Below are positions 50,914-60,708 of a stretch of DNA of 64,000 nt, one piece after another. Origin of the DNA: Acidobacteriota bacterium (GTDB lineage: Bacteria > Acidobacteriota > Terriglobia > Bryobacterales > Bryobacteraceae). Made by a program: the position numbers and the translations under genes. The notes under the pieces are model-generated. The model was not told where the DNA came from, searched no databases, and saw nothing but the letters and a program-made list of their open reading frames with translations. The stretch is taken from the NCBI GenBank assembly GCA_947470805.1, contig CANIVU010000028.1, positions 1 through 64,000 on the forward strand, in the 5' to 3' direction. Each line of letters begins with the position of its first letter. Within the stretch, counting starts at the first letter, position 1.

Positions 50914-51300
50914 ATGGCACGACGCGCAGGTTCATCTCCGCTTCCCCCGCCGCTGGAGATGGCCTGCCTGGGCGTGCTTTGGACACACGGAGAGGGCACC
51001 GTGCGGGACGTGGCGGCGGCGCTGGCCCCGCGGCATTCGTTTGCGTACACGACCGTAATGACGCTGCTGGAACGGCTAGTACGCCGGGGGCATCTGAGAC
51101 GACGGAAGACGGGGCGTAGCTTTGTTTACACGCCGGCACAGGACCCGGAGGAGTTGCGGGCGGTGGCCATGGAGGAGTTCGTGCGGAGTTACTTTGGCGG
51201 ATCACGGGATGATTTAAGGCGGTGGTTGGATGGGTCAACAAGAAAAGAAGCCTTAGAGCCGACTGGGTCAAATGACCCAATTGACACGGCACTCCTTTAA
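50914..51300 (+). CDS. BlaI/MecI-type winged-helix repressor
   Basis: 128 residues. The winged helix spans ~10-80: PPLEMACLGVLWTHGEGTVR, the recognition helix region FAYTTVMTLLERLVRRGHLR and RSFVYTPAQDPEE. It matches the BlaI/MecI/CopY family that represses genes until an M56 sensor protease (BlaR) cleaves it. No BlaR-like gene is adjacent, unlike typical acidobacterial pairs, so its regulator and target are unknown. Cotranscribed after the YhaM-like gene. The tail past residue 105 is Ser/Thr/Asn-rich and poorly conserved-looking. Confidence 0.85.
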   Translation: MARRAGSSPLPPPLEMACLGVLWTHGEGTVRDVAAALAPRHSFAYTTVMTLLERLVRRGHLRRRKTGRSFVYTPAQDPEELRAVAMEEFVRSYFGGSRDDLRRWLDGSTRKEALEPTGSNDPIDTALL

Positions 51301-51403
51301 ACCGGACCCGCGCATCTCCTTTTGTTTGTTACAGATCCGTTTTTTCATAGATCGAACTTCCAAAACCTATATATTAACTCCATTAAAATCAAGCAGATAG
51401 CGC

Positions 51404-51432
51404 TTGCAGTGCATACCCCCCGTGCATAGAAT
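51404..51432 (+). promoter_or_regulatory. Sigma-70-type promoter upstream of the first TonB-receptor-like gene
   Basis: TTGCAG (51404-51409) and TAGAAT (51427-51432) are separated by 17 bases, the ideal spacing, 27 bases before the ATG at 51459. A gtgcata sequence occurs twice (51409-51415, 51422-51428) and gtgcac once more at 51437-51442, overlapping the promoter, so a repressor or activator site is possible. The surrounding 51301-51458 gap is AT-rich compared with the rest of the window. Confidence 0.55.
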
Positions 51433-51458
51433 AAAGGTGCACAGGTGTCTCTTACCCT

Positions 51459-54400
51459 ATGAGAAAACTGAATCTACTTACTATCCTTACCGCGATGCTG
51501 GCCGTTACGGCCGCTGCGCAAACCATTACCGGTGCGTTCACTGGAACGCTCTCCGACCAATCCGGCGCTGTAGTTCCGAACGCCAAAGTGACGGCAACCA
51601 ATACCGGCACGAACGTGACGTACTCCGCGCAGAGCAATGACTCGGGCGTCTACAACTTGCTTTTCCTGCCTGTCGGCAACTACAGCATGACGGCGGAAGT
51701 GAAGGGCTTCAAGAAGTCCAACACGGGCCCGTTCGGGCTGCAAGTGAATCAGACCGCGCGCGTCGACTTCAAGTTGGAAGTCGGCGAAACCAGCCAGTCG
51801 GTCGAAGTGACGACGGCGGCGCCGGTGCTACAGACCGAGTCGACACAGACCGGTGAATCGCTGCAATCCAAGCAGTTGACCGAATTGCCGCTCAAGGGCC
51901 GCAATTTTGTGTCGCTCACGCTGCTCATCCCGGGCGCTGTTTCGCCCCAGCCCGACGCGATGGCGAGCCGCTTCGGCGCGCGTCCGTACGTCAACGGCAA
52001 CCGCGAACAGACCAACAACTTCATGCTTGACGGCGTGGACGTGAACGACTCGATCGACAACCGCGTGGGCTATTCGCCGAACGTGGACGCGCTCGAGGAA
52101 GTGAAAGTCCTGACCGGCAACGCTGCGGCCGACTACGGCAACTCCGGCGGCGCGACGGTCATGATGTCCATCAAGAGCGGCACCAACCAGTTCCACGGGA
52201 ACGTGTTTGAGTTCCTGCAGAACAAGGTGCTCAACGCCAATGGATACTTCCGGAACCGCACCGTTTCCACCGCCACCCGCGCTGGTTTCAAGCGCAATAT
52301 TTTCGGCGGCACGCTGGGCGGCCCCATCGTCAAGAACAAGCTGTTCTTCTTCGTTGACTATGAAGGCACCCTGCAGCGCAACGATGGTCCGGCGACGGCC
52401 AGCGTTGCCCCGCAGTCCTGGCGCAATGGCGACCTGAGCCAGTTCCCGAACGCCTCGATCGTCGATCCGACCAACGGCCAGCCGTTCGCCGGCAAGCAGA
52501 TCCCGGTTTCGCGGTTCAGCCCGGTGGCCCGCTACCTGTTCTCGAACCCCTCGCTCTATCCGCTGCCGACGCAGGCTGGCACCGGTCCGCTCGGCATCGC
52601 CGGCAACTACGCCTCTTCCACCGCTTCGCAGACCAACAACCACCAGGCTGACGCCAAGGTCGACTTCCGTCCGACCGACAAAGACGCCTTTATGGCTCGC
52701 TGGTCCATCGGCCGGTATGAGTCGCTCGGTTCGCGCGCTGCCCTGCCGGTCTTCATGACCAGCGGTCAGTCCGGCCCGACGACCTCGTGGGTTGGCAACT
52801 GGAACCGCACGGTTTCCAACGCCATCGTCAACGAAGCCCGCTTCTCGTTCTCCCGCATCCAGATCGACGATCTCGTCCTCGACTGGTCCGGTCAGCTCGG
52901 CGCCGATGGTAACTCCAAGTTCGGCATCCCCGGTGGCCAGCCCATCGCTGGGTTGAGCAGCGTTGGCCTCGGTTCCGGCCTCTCCGGTATCGGCTCCGGC
53001 GCCTCGATCTCGAACACGGTCGACAAAAAGTACATCATCTACGACAACCTCACCTGGCAGAAGGGAAAGCACCTCCTGAAGATGGGGACCCAGTTGATGA
53101 AGTACAACCAGGACCGCTACTATGCTGGCAACAACGGCGCGCTCGGCTTGTTCCGCTACACCGGCACCTACACCGGTCTCGACTTCGCCGACTTCCTCAC
53201 CGACTCGCTCAACGGCAAAGGCCGTGGCGCGGTCGCCGATCCCTGGGGCCACCGCTTCTGGCGCTCCGCCCTCTTCATTCAGGACGACTTCAAAGTTGCC
53301 CGCAACTTCACGCTCAACATCGGCATGCGCTGGGAATACATGCAGCCGATCTATGAGAAGGACAACCGCCAGATCAACCTGAACACCTTTACCGGTGCCC
53401 TCATCAAGACCGGCGGCGCTTACGGGAACGCACTCTACAATCCCTACAAGAAGCAGTTCATGCCGCGCATCGGCTTCGCCTGGACGCCCGAACAGTTCAA
53501 AAACAAGCTGGTCGTCCGTGGCGGTTACGCCTATCAGAGCTTCATGGAAGGCACCGGCGCCAACCTTCGTCTGCCTCTGAACCCGCCCTTCTTCGTCGAA
53601 ACCGACTTCACGTATGATCCCCGCACACCGGGCTCCATCCGCACCGGCTTCTCCGACGTCGTTACTTCGAACATCTCGTTCGACATGGCCCGCCCCGCCG
53701 TTGCCGGCACCACGCCGCAGTTGCAGGGTCGCGCTTGGGACCTGAACCTCCGGCCCCAGACCACCGGCCAGATCAACTTCACAACCGAATATCAGTTCGA
53801 CAACTCCACCTCCATCCAGGCTGGCTACGTCGGACAGAAGGGCACCCACCTGGTCGCCCCGGTTGAAGCGAATCAGCCCCTCCCCGGCGTTGGTCCGTTC
53901 GCCTCCTGGACGAACATCAATCTCCGCCGCCCGCTCATCAATGTCCTGCCGAACGTTGGCAACATCGCCCGCACCGAATCGTCCGCCACCATGGACTACC
54001 ACTCGCTGCAGGTTGTTGGCCGCCGCAAGTTCGCTGCCGGCTTTGACTTCCTGGCCGCATACACCCTTGGCAAGACGATCACCGACAACCTGGGCTACTA
54101 CGGCTCCGGTCTGACCTCCGGTGAAGGCGCCTACTGGCAGAACGCTTACGACCGCAAGGCCAACCGTGGCCCGGCGTTCTTCGACGTTCGCTCCAACTTC
54201 ACCATCGCCGGTTCCTGGTTCGTCCCGGTCGGCAAGGGCAAGAAGTTCGGCTCCGGCATGAGCAAGGCTGCTGACCTCATCGCCGGTGGCTGGAACGTCA
54301 ACTACTCCGTGGCTGCCCGCACTGGCTTGCCGATCACCGTTCGCGCCAATGACCTCACCGGTCAGGCCGTTCGCGGTAACGTCCGTGCGAACCGCTACCG

Positions 54401-54791
54401 CACGCTCACCGTCAATCAGAGCGGTGTCAATGTCGACAACTGGTTCGGTCTCCCGACCGATTCGGCCGCTCGTGGCGCCGTCTTCTGCGCCGCGGGCGTC
54501 GACAACGGCTCCTGCGCCTACGGTCAGCCCGGCAACGGCACTTTCGGCAACTCTGGCATCGGCACCGAACGTGGCCCCGGCTACTTCAGCTCCGACATGT
54601 CCATCGGCAAGCGCTTCAGCGTTTCCGAGAGGAACTACCTGGACTTCCGCATGGAACTCTTCAACGCGTTCAACAACGTGTCGTGGGCTCCTCCGGGCGC
54701 CAACGTTGGTTCGCCGGCCACCTTCGGTGTCATCGGCAGCCAGGTCCAGGCTCCGCGCAACATCCAGTTCGGTCTGAAGTACTTCTTCTAG
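51459..54791 (+). CDS. TonB-dependent-receptor-like outer membrane protein with carboxypeptidase-regulatory plug extension
   Basis: 1110 residues. Signal peptide at 1-20. Carboxypeptidase-regulatory-like domain at ~21-110 (GAFTGTLSDQSGAVVPNAKV, YSMTAEVKGFKKSNTGPFGL). Plug-like region ~120-260 (VEVTTAAPVLQTESTQTGES, NFMLDGVDVNDSI, GGATVMMSIKSGTNQFHGNV). The rest is long barrel-like strands ending NIQFGLKYFF with the terminal aromatic typical of outer-membrane beta-barrels. Acidobacteriota carry many such OmpA/TonB-like proteins, presumed to take up or bind large substrates. Strikingly C-ending codon use suggests high expression. A strong hairpin terminator follows directly. Confidence 0.93.
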   Translation: MRKLNLLTILTAMLAVTAAAQTITGAFTGTLSDQSGAVVPNAKVTATNTGTNVTYSAQSNDSGVYNLLFLPVGNYSMTAEVKGFKKSNTGPFGLQVNQTARVDFKLEVGETSQSVEVTTAAPVLQTESTQTGESLQSKQLTELPLKGRNFVSLTLLIPGAVSPQPDAMASRFGARPYVNGNREQTNNFMLDGVDVNDSIDNRVGYSPNVDALEEVKVLTGNAAADYGNSGGATVMMSIKSGTNQFHGNVFEFLQNKVLNANGYFRNRTVSTATRAGFKRNIFGGTLGGPIVKNKLFFFVDYEGTLQRNDGPATASVAPQSWRNGDLSQFPNASIVDPTNGQPFAGKQIPVSRFSPVARYLFSNPSLYPLPTQAGTGPLGIAGNYASSTASQTNNHQADAKVDFRPTDKDAFMARWSIGRYESLGSRAALPVFMTSGQSGPTTSWVGNWNRTVSNAIVNEARFSFSRIQIDDLVLDWSGQLGADGNSKFGIPGGQPIAGLSSVGLGSGLSGIGSGASISNTVDKKYIIYDNLTWQKGKHLLKMGTQLMKYNQDRYYAGNNGALGLFRYTGTYTGLDFADFLTDSLNGKGRGAVADPWGHRFWRSALFIQDDFKVARNFTLNIGMRWEYMQPIYEKDNRQINLNTFTGALIKTGGAYGNALYNPYKKQFMPRIGFAWTPEQFKNKLVVRGGYAYQSFMEGTGANLRLPLNPPFFVETDFTYDPRTPGSIRTGFSDVVTSNISFDMARPAVAGTTPQLQGRAWDLNLRPQTTGQINFTTEYQFDNSTSIQAGYVGQKGTHLVAPVEANQPLPGVGPFASWTNINLRRPLINVLPNVGNIARTESSATMDYHSLQVVGRRKFAAGFDFLAAYTLGKTITDNLGYYGSGLTSGEGAYWQNAYDRKANRGPAFFDVRSNFTIAGSWFVPVGKGKKFGSGMSKAADLIAGGWNVNYSVAARTGLPITVRANDLTGQAVRGNVRANRYRTLTVNQSGVNVDNWFGLPTDSAARGAVFCAAGVDNGSCAYGQPGNGTFGNSGIGTERGPGYFSSDMSIGKRFSVSERNYLDFRMELFNAFNNVSWAPPGANVGSPATFGVIGSQVQAPRNIQFGLKYFF

Positions 54792-54813
54792 ACTGCACGG
54801 GAACGTACAATGG

Positions 54814-54841
54814 AAAGGGCAGGCCAACCGGCCTGCCCTTT
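54814..54841 (+). terminator. Rho-independent terminator after the first TonB-receptor-like gene
   Basis: Arms aaagggcaggcc (54814-54825) and ggcctgcccttt (54830-54841) pair perfectly over 12 bases with an aacc loop, followed by tccttttgg. The stop codon is 22 bases upstream. The next start codon (54856) is only 14 bases beyond the stem, so this hairpin also forms the leader of the haem-binding gene. Confidence 0.85.
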
Positions 54842-54855
54842 TCCTTTTGGTGCCC

Positions 54856-55314
54856 ATGAAAAAGAAACTTCTCCTCGCGATTCCGGTTGTCGCCGTCGCC
54901 ATTCAGCTCATCCCCGCCCCCGCCAAAACAAATCCCCCGATTGACCCGGCACGTACCTTCGCCACGGTCATGAAGCCGCCGCCCGATGTCCAGGCGGTCT
55001 TGCAACGCGCCTGCGCCGATTGCCACTCCAACGAAACCAAGTGGCCCTGGTACGCCGATATCGCCCCCATCTCATGGCCGGTCCGGAAACACGTCGTCGA
55101 TGGCCGCAAGCATCTGAATCTTTCGGAGTGGCTGAAGCCGGGCGAGACGAAATTTTCCGACTGGAGCCAGTTGGAAGATATTGGCAAGGCGGTGCTGGAT
55201 AAGTCGATGCCGCTCTACGGGTACGACTGGATGCATGCCGAGGCCAAGCTCACCGCAGTCGAACGGGAGGCGATCGCCAAGTGGGCAGATTCGGCGATTG
55301 GCGGACCGAAGTAG
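54856..55314 (+). CDS. Exported haem-binding domain protein (CxxCH)
   Basis: 152 residues from ATG 54856. Signal peptide MKKKLLLAIPVVAVAIQLIP. A CxxCH motif is in RACADCHSNETKWPWYADIA (~53-72), followed by ISWPVRKHVVDGRKHLNLSE. This is the haem-binding domain family (PF14376 type): one c-type haem and conserved WPWY. Such proteins are periplasmic or membrane-anchored and of unknown role. It lies just past the terminator of the previous gene, so it may depend on read-through or on an unseen promoter. Stands alone: 55315-55479 holds no gene I can support. Confidence 0.85.
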   Translation: MKKKLLLAIPVVAVAIQLIPAPAKTNPPIDPARTFATVMKPPPDVQAVLQRACADCHSNETKWPWYADIAPISWPVRKHVVDGRKHLNLSEWLKPGETKFSDWSQLEDIGKAVLDKSMPLYGYDWMHAEAKLTAVEREAIAKWADSAIGGPK

Positions 55315-55479
55315 GCAGGCGGTGCCGCACGAGTTCGAATTCGGAGCGCATTTGCGGCCGGACCCAATACTGCGGAGATGGTCCGAAGTAGCGGGAATGC
55401 CGTATCCGGGGTGATCGCTCGCCAGCCCCGGACAATCTGGCTTAGCCGATTGACCGGCACCACCACGCCGCGCGCCCGT

Positions 55480-56322
55480 TCACCCGCAGTGCATCACATA
55501 CTCACTCACCCGGAACTGGGTCACCTTCCCAGCCGGCGTCAGGGTCAACAACGATAGCCCCTCATTCTCAAACGTGCTCGAATCCAGCAGTAGAACCGGA
55601 TAGGCGAACCCCGGCAAAGCAAACATCTGAACCACCCGGTATAGGCCGGAATCGGCCAGACCGAAACCTGGAATCGCACACCCATCACAATGCTCGCCGG
55701 TGTCGATTCCGCGGTGCACTTCATGGGTCACAATCTCGCCGTCGGCTCGATGCAAAACAATCGCTTCTTCGCGCAGCAGCTTCGTCTTCGCGTCATAGAG
55801 CCGGTGCCGCGAGTAGAAGAGCGAATCCGCCCGGACGCCGAACGCGTTGTCGCGCCGCAATTCCCCCTTCTCCGGCCACCCCAGCAGCCGGTTGACCTTT
55901 GCCAACTGGGCGTTATCCATTCCAATCATCACCAGCCCACGCCGTACCTCGCCGGCCATCCTTCGGGAAAGGTAGAGCGCCCGCCGGGGCCGTGTTTCCC
56001 CATCCACGCGATAGACGCCCAGCGAATCGGAATCCGTCAACTGGCATGCAATTCCATACTCCGCACGTCGCCCCCAGGCGCGACCCTTCACGCTGCCCGA
56101 GCGGCGAGCCACCGCCCCCGTCCCCAATGGGCCCAAAACCATAAGCTCCGAGGCCCCGCTCTCACGCGCAAGAAACCCATACTCCGGCGCAAACCACCCC
56201 ATCCGCGGCAGTTCCCCCAACTGCCTTTCAAAAATGGATTCGACATACCCATCCGTGGATCGCTCCGGCATCTGGCCGAAACAGCCCGCCGCCGCAACAG
56301 CCACTATCCATCCAAATCTCAC
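55480..56322 (-). CDS. Exported protein of unknown function
   Basis: 280 residues from GTG 56322. Signal peptide MRFGWIVAVAAAGCFGQ, with AAGC possibly a lipobox. The mature part has MPERSTDGYVESIFERQLGE, GYRVDGE-like turns around GVYRVDGETRPRRALY, and a cysteine pair in GEHCDGCAIPGFG. Several predicted beta strands are visible (VTHEVHRGID, YPVLLLDSSTFENEGL). No known family recognised. The start overlaps the HAD gene stop by four bases (GTGA), so both belong to one unit, with HAD first. Confidence 0.7.
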   Translation of the reverse strand: MRFGWIVAVAAAGCFGQMPERSTDGYVESIFERQLGELPRMGWFAPEYGFLARESGASELMVLGPLGTGAVARRSGSVKGRAWGRRAEYGIACQLTDSDSLGVYRVDGETRPRRALYLSRRMAGEVRRGLVMIGMDNAQLAKVNRLLGWPEKGELRRDNAFGVRADSLFYSRHRLYDAKTKLLREEAIVLHRADGEIVTHEVHRGIDTGEHCDGCAIPGFGLADSGLYRVVQMFALPGFAYPVLLLDSSTFENEGLSLLTLTPAGKVTQFRVSEYVMHCG

Positions 56323-56930
56323 ACCGACACACCCCGCGCTCGCAGATCACCTAGCAACTTCTCGTACCCCAGAAACTGCTCCGCCTGGATACCCGCTTGT
56401 CGCGCGCCTTCGACATAGGCCAGGATGTCATCGGTGAAGAAGCACTCCTCGGGCCGGGCCTGCGCGTGAGCGAGCGCCGCTGCGTAGATGGCCGGCTCCG
56501 GCTTCATCGCCTTCACATCGTGGGAGAGGACGAGGTGATCGAACTCATGCAGAATCGGATAGGTCTCGCTCACCATGTCGATGTGGATGGCGTTGGTATT
56601 GGAGAGAACCAGCATTCGGTGACTCTTTTTCAACTCGCGGACAAGGTCGATGGGAATCAGCGTATCGGGCAGGAAAATGGAACTCCAGACCTCACGGAAC
56701 CCTTCATAGCTCAACGACGCGCCCAGTAACCCGTTGATCCGCTCTACGAAATCGCGCGGCTCAATCCGGCCGCTCTCCAATTCCGGCACCCACCCGGTCT
56801 CGCGAATTCGCTCAGGAATCTCGGCTGCGGGCACGGCGGTATGCTGCGCCATCGCCGCGTAGCCGCGCCGGAAATCGAACGGGATGATGACGTTTCCCAG
56901 ATCGAAAATGATCGTCTTCAGTTCACTCAT
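56319..56930 (-). CDS. HAD superfamily hydrolase
   Basis: 203 residues from ATG 56930. Motif I is FDLGNVIIPFDF (residues ~9-20), with Asn in place of the usual second Asp (D-x-D becomes DLGN), as in the HAD-IA YihX/phosphatase-like group. Motif II is LVLSNTNAIH (~112), motif III Lys is in HDVKAMKPEP and motif IV is FFTDDILAYVEGA. This is a small soluble phosphatase-like enzyme, probably a sugar-phosphate phosphatase. Longer upstream reading (to 57173) lacks the motif-I-at-start layout and was ignored. Co-transcribed with the exported protein at 55480-56322. Confidence 0.88.
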   Translation of the reverse strand: MSELKTIIFDLGNVIIPFDFRRGYAAMAQHTAVPAAEIPERIRETGWVPELESGRIEPRDFVERINGLLGASLSYEGFREVWSSIFLPDTLIPIDLVRELKKSHRMLVLSNTNAIHIDMVSETYPILHEFDHLVLSHDVKAMKPEPAIYAAALAHAQARPEECFFTDDILAYVEGARQAGIQAEQFLGYEKLLGDLRARGVSV

Positions 56931-57024
56931 GGCAGACTCCCATCCTACCAGCGCGTGCGGCTTCTCCACCCACCGCAGGGCCGTGTAAAATAGCAGACAA
57001 CTCAGTAGGGAAGATGTGTCGTAA

Positions 57025-60000
57025 ATGGGTATTCGATTGCAGCATGGCGCAGCCATGCTTTTTCTCGTCGCGTCCGTGTCGTCATTGGCACAGGAAACGC
57101 GCTCTATGTTATTCGGCCGGGTCCTGGACCCGCAGGGGGCCGCGATTGTCGGCGCCGATGTCACCATCCCCAATGCCGAAACGGGCGTTGCGCTCCGCTA
57201 TAAGACGAACCCCACCGGCTACTACGAAGGCAACCTCCTGATGCCTGGAAGCTACGAGGTCATGGCAGAGGTCAAGGGCTTCAAGCAGTTAGTACGGAAA
57301 GGCATCACGCTGCCGGTATCATCCCGCATTCAAATCGACATGCCGTTGGAAGTCGGCAGCGTAACGGAAACGATTTCAGTCAAGGCTGAAGCGCCGCTTC
57401 TGGAAACGAACGCCGTCAGTTCCGGCCGCGTCATTGACAACAAGTCGCTGATGGAGCTACCCGTCATGGGCAACATCGCCATCCTGCTGGTCAAACTGGC
57501 GCCTGGCATTCAGACCGGTGGAGTGAATAACTATCTCGCGCTGCACTCAAACGCCGGCGGCTCCGATTACAACGTCGGCGGTAACATCGGCGGTAACTCG
57601 TGGACTCTCGATGGCTCGCCTAATCAGGGCCCTGGCCGCCGCACCGCCTATCTGCCATACACATACGCCGTCGCCGAGTTCAAGGTCGAAACAAATAACT
57701 TCGATGCCGGCCTCGGCCAGGCTTCCGGCGCGGGGATTTCGATGATCTCCAAATCCGGCTCCAACGAGTTCCACGGCACGGCCACCTGGCAGCACTGGCA
57801 GCAGCGCTGGCAGGGGACGCCGTTCTTCGTCAAGCAGAGCTATTTCCGTCGTATCGCCGCCGCCGATGCCGCCGGCAACACCGCGCTCGCCAATCAAATT
57901 CGCAACACCGATAAACAGGCCACCGGGCGCTCGAATAACTGGGGGCCTCTGGCGGCGGCCCGGTTGTCATTCCGAAAATCTACGACGGCCGAAACCGGCT
58001 CTTCTGGTTCTTCACATACAATGCGTTTAAAGATGTAAAGACGGAAGATGCCTCCACATTCAACCGCACCGTGCCCACGCTGAAGGCGCGACAGGGCGAC
58101 TTCAGCGACATGCTGTCGATCGCCAATAACGGCCCGCGCTACGCGATCTACGACCCCACGACGATCATTCGAGATCCGGCTCGGCCGATCCCCGGCAACA
58201 TCATTCCGCGCAGCCGTTTTGCCAACCCGGCCTACGACGCCATCACGAAGCTCTACCCCAACCCCAACAACCCGATTGCACCAAACGCCGACCCGGTGAA
58301 CAACTACCTGGCCTCCCAGACGCCCTATAACTGGGACTACAAAGCTTATTCCAACCGGGTCGACTATCAGATCTCCGACAAGTGGCGCATGTTCGGCCGA
58401 TGGTCGTTCAACGATTTCGGGCCCGAGGATCGCGGCGATTGGACCTATGAATCCGCGCGTGGCCTGAATCTCGGTGGCCTTGTCCGGAACAATAAGGGTG
58501 GCAATATCGACGTGGTCTATACGCAGAACGCCACAACTCTGTGGAACTTCAACGTCGCCATGAATCAGTTCCGTGAAGGCAACATTCAACCCAAGGCGCT
58601 GGAGTATAAACCGAGCGACATCGGTCTACCTTCGTACATGGACCAGAAGGCCAGTGCGCTTTCTCTTTTGCCGCAAATGGCCGTGGCCGGGTACACCACA
58701 ATCAGCCCCGGTGGCTACTCCACCTGGACCCGCACCCGCAGCCTGACTGCGAAACTCGAAGGCACGTTTATTCGCGGCAACCACTCCATCCGCGCCGCCT
58801 TCGACATTCGCAACCAGTTCCGTACCGGCGGCGGCGGCGGCAACACCAGCGGCAACTTCTCTTTCAACCAGAACTATATGCGCCGGAACGACGATGGCTT
58901 CACGCCGGCCAGTGACCTCGGCCTTGGCTGGGCCGCGTTCATTCTGGGTCTGCCCTCCGGCGCCAGCGTTGCCACGAACGATACCTACGCCATTCACAAT
59001 CCCTACTACGCGACCTTCGTGCAGGACTCCTGGCGCGTCACCAGCAAGCTGACGCTGAACCTGGGACTTCGCCAGGAATATGAGCGCGGCGCCACGGAAC
59101 GTTACAACCGCATGATGGGCAACTTCGACGCCAACGCCAGCATTCCCCTCGCCCCCAGCGCACAGGCCGCCTACGCGAAGAACCCGATCCCCGAACTGCC
59201 TGCCAGCCAGTTCGTGGTGAAGGGCGGCAACACCTACACGGGCGTCGGCGGCAATCCCCGTCAGCTCTATAAGAACGAGCTGATGTGGCTGCCTCGTATT
59301 GGCGCCGCGTATCAGGGCAATTCGAAGACCGTCATTCGCGGCGGCTACGGCATCTTCTACGACACGATCAACGTGCTGAACTTCGGCCCGGACCAGACGG
59401 GCTTCTCCCGCTCCACCAGCTCCGTTATCTCCAACGATTTCGGTCAGACGTGGAACTTCCCGGCCAACGCCAGCCCGGCCAACTTCAAGAGCCCGCTGGT
59501 GGATCCGTTCCCGGTCCGCGCCGATGGCAGCCGCTTTGACATACCCACCGGCAGCGCTTTGGGCGCCATGAACCGCGTCGGCCGCGGCTTCGGCTACACG
59601 GCGTTCGATCAACCACATGCGCGCCAGCAGCGCTGGCAAGTGGGGCTGCAGCGCCAGTTCGGCTCGTCGATGGTGGTCAGCGCCGCTTACGCCGGTGCCT
59701 ATTCGGATCGCATCTCTCTCGGCCGGAATATGAGCGCGCTTCCCGAACAGTACTGGGCCAACGGCACGGTGCGCAACGACGCCGTTGCGAACAACCTGAA
59801 TGCCAACGTGGCGAACCCCTTCTTCATCGGTAATCTGAACCGTGCCGACTTCCCCGCCCTCGTCTGGGCCGACATGAATACGAACGGCTTCTTCACCTCG
59901 CCCACCATTCGCCGCTCGCAGCTGCTCCGCCCCTTCTCCCACATGAACGGGCTGACCAACAATACCGAGTACAGTTCCTACACCAAGTCCCACGAGTTCC

Positions 60001-60668
60001 AAACTTCGTTTGAAAAGCGCTTCGCCAAGGGCTGGAACCTGAACCTGGGCTACACCCGTATGAACCTCCGCGAAGCCGATTTCTACTTTAACGAGTTCGA
60101 CACCACGCGCACCGAAAGGGCCTCCAACGATGGCCGGCCGCACCGGTTCACGGCCACCGGCGTCTTCGAAATGCCCTTCGGCAAAGGCAAGAAATTCCTC
60201 TCTGGCGCCAACCGAGCGGTGGACCTGATCGCCGGTGGCTGGCAGGTCGCGGCCACCTACGAATTCCAGCCCGGCCCGCTGGTCGACTGGGGCAATCTCT
60301 TCTACTACGGCAACGATGTGAACAGCGTTGCCAACGTCAGCCGCAGCTGGGATAGCTGGTTCAATACCGCCAACTTCGAGCGTACCGCCGCCCGCGGCCC
60401 GAACTCCTTCCACCGCCGCGTCTTCCCCACCCGCATCGACGGCATTCGCGCCGACTCCACCAACCAGTGGAACGCCAACATGTCCAAAAACATCCCCTTC
60501 ACCGAACGGGTGAAGATGCAACTGCGCATCAACGCGCTCAACCTGCAGAACCGATCGCAGATGGCCGCCCCGGTGACCGATCCCTTCAATACCAACTTCG
60601 GACGCATCACCAGCCAAACGGCGGCCACCAACCGGTGGATCGAGGCGCAGGCCCGCATCACCTTCTAG
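57025..60668 (+). CDS. Second TonB-receptor-like outer membrane protein, frameshifted in a G run
   Basis: As written the chain from 57025 ends at 58038, with signal peptide, regulatory domain (SMLFGRVLDPQGAAIVGADV) and plug region (GGNSWTLDGSPNQGPG, GAGISMISKSGSNEFHGTAT). The rest is in another frame from about 57945 to 60668. Adding one G to the GGGGG at 57941-57945 restores NNWGASGGGPVVIPKIYDGR and NRLFWFFTYNAFKDVKTEDA into the barrel, for about 1,213 residues. The C-terminus ends EAQARITF with a final aromatic. Same family and architecture as the gene at 51459, with diverged sequence. A single homopolymer indel in an otherwise intact gene suggests a consensus error, though a real mutation is possible. 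Confidence 0.85.
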
Positions 60669-60676
60669 CCGTGAGT

Positions 60677-60708
60677 GTGGAAGTAGGCCCCACCGGGCCT
60701 ACTTCCAC
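60677..60708. terminator. 14-bp hairpin between convergent genes
   Basis: Arms gtggaagtaggccc (60677-60690) and gggcctacttccac (60695-60708) pair perfectly with a cacc loop. It follows the TonB-receptor-like stop by 8 bases. Its right arm includes the stop codon of the convergent VOC gene (60699-60701), so it can serve both directions. Confidence 0.75.

Noticed and set aside
51828-54902. Very long open frame opposite the first TonB-receptor-like gene (over 1,000 codons)
   Set aside because: Low-complexity Gly/Val/Asp/Glu/Arg-rich translation with no motif; it exists because the sense gene uses C at third positions, which removes antisense stops.
58626-60617. Long open frame opposite the second TonB-receptor-like gene
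   Set aside because: Same reason: compositional shadow of the sense barrel sequence, no signal peptide or domain.
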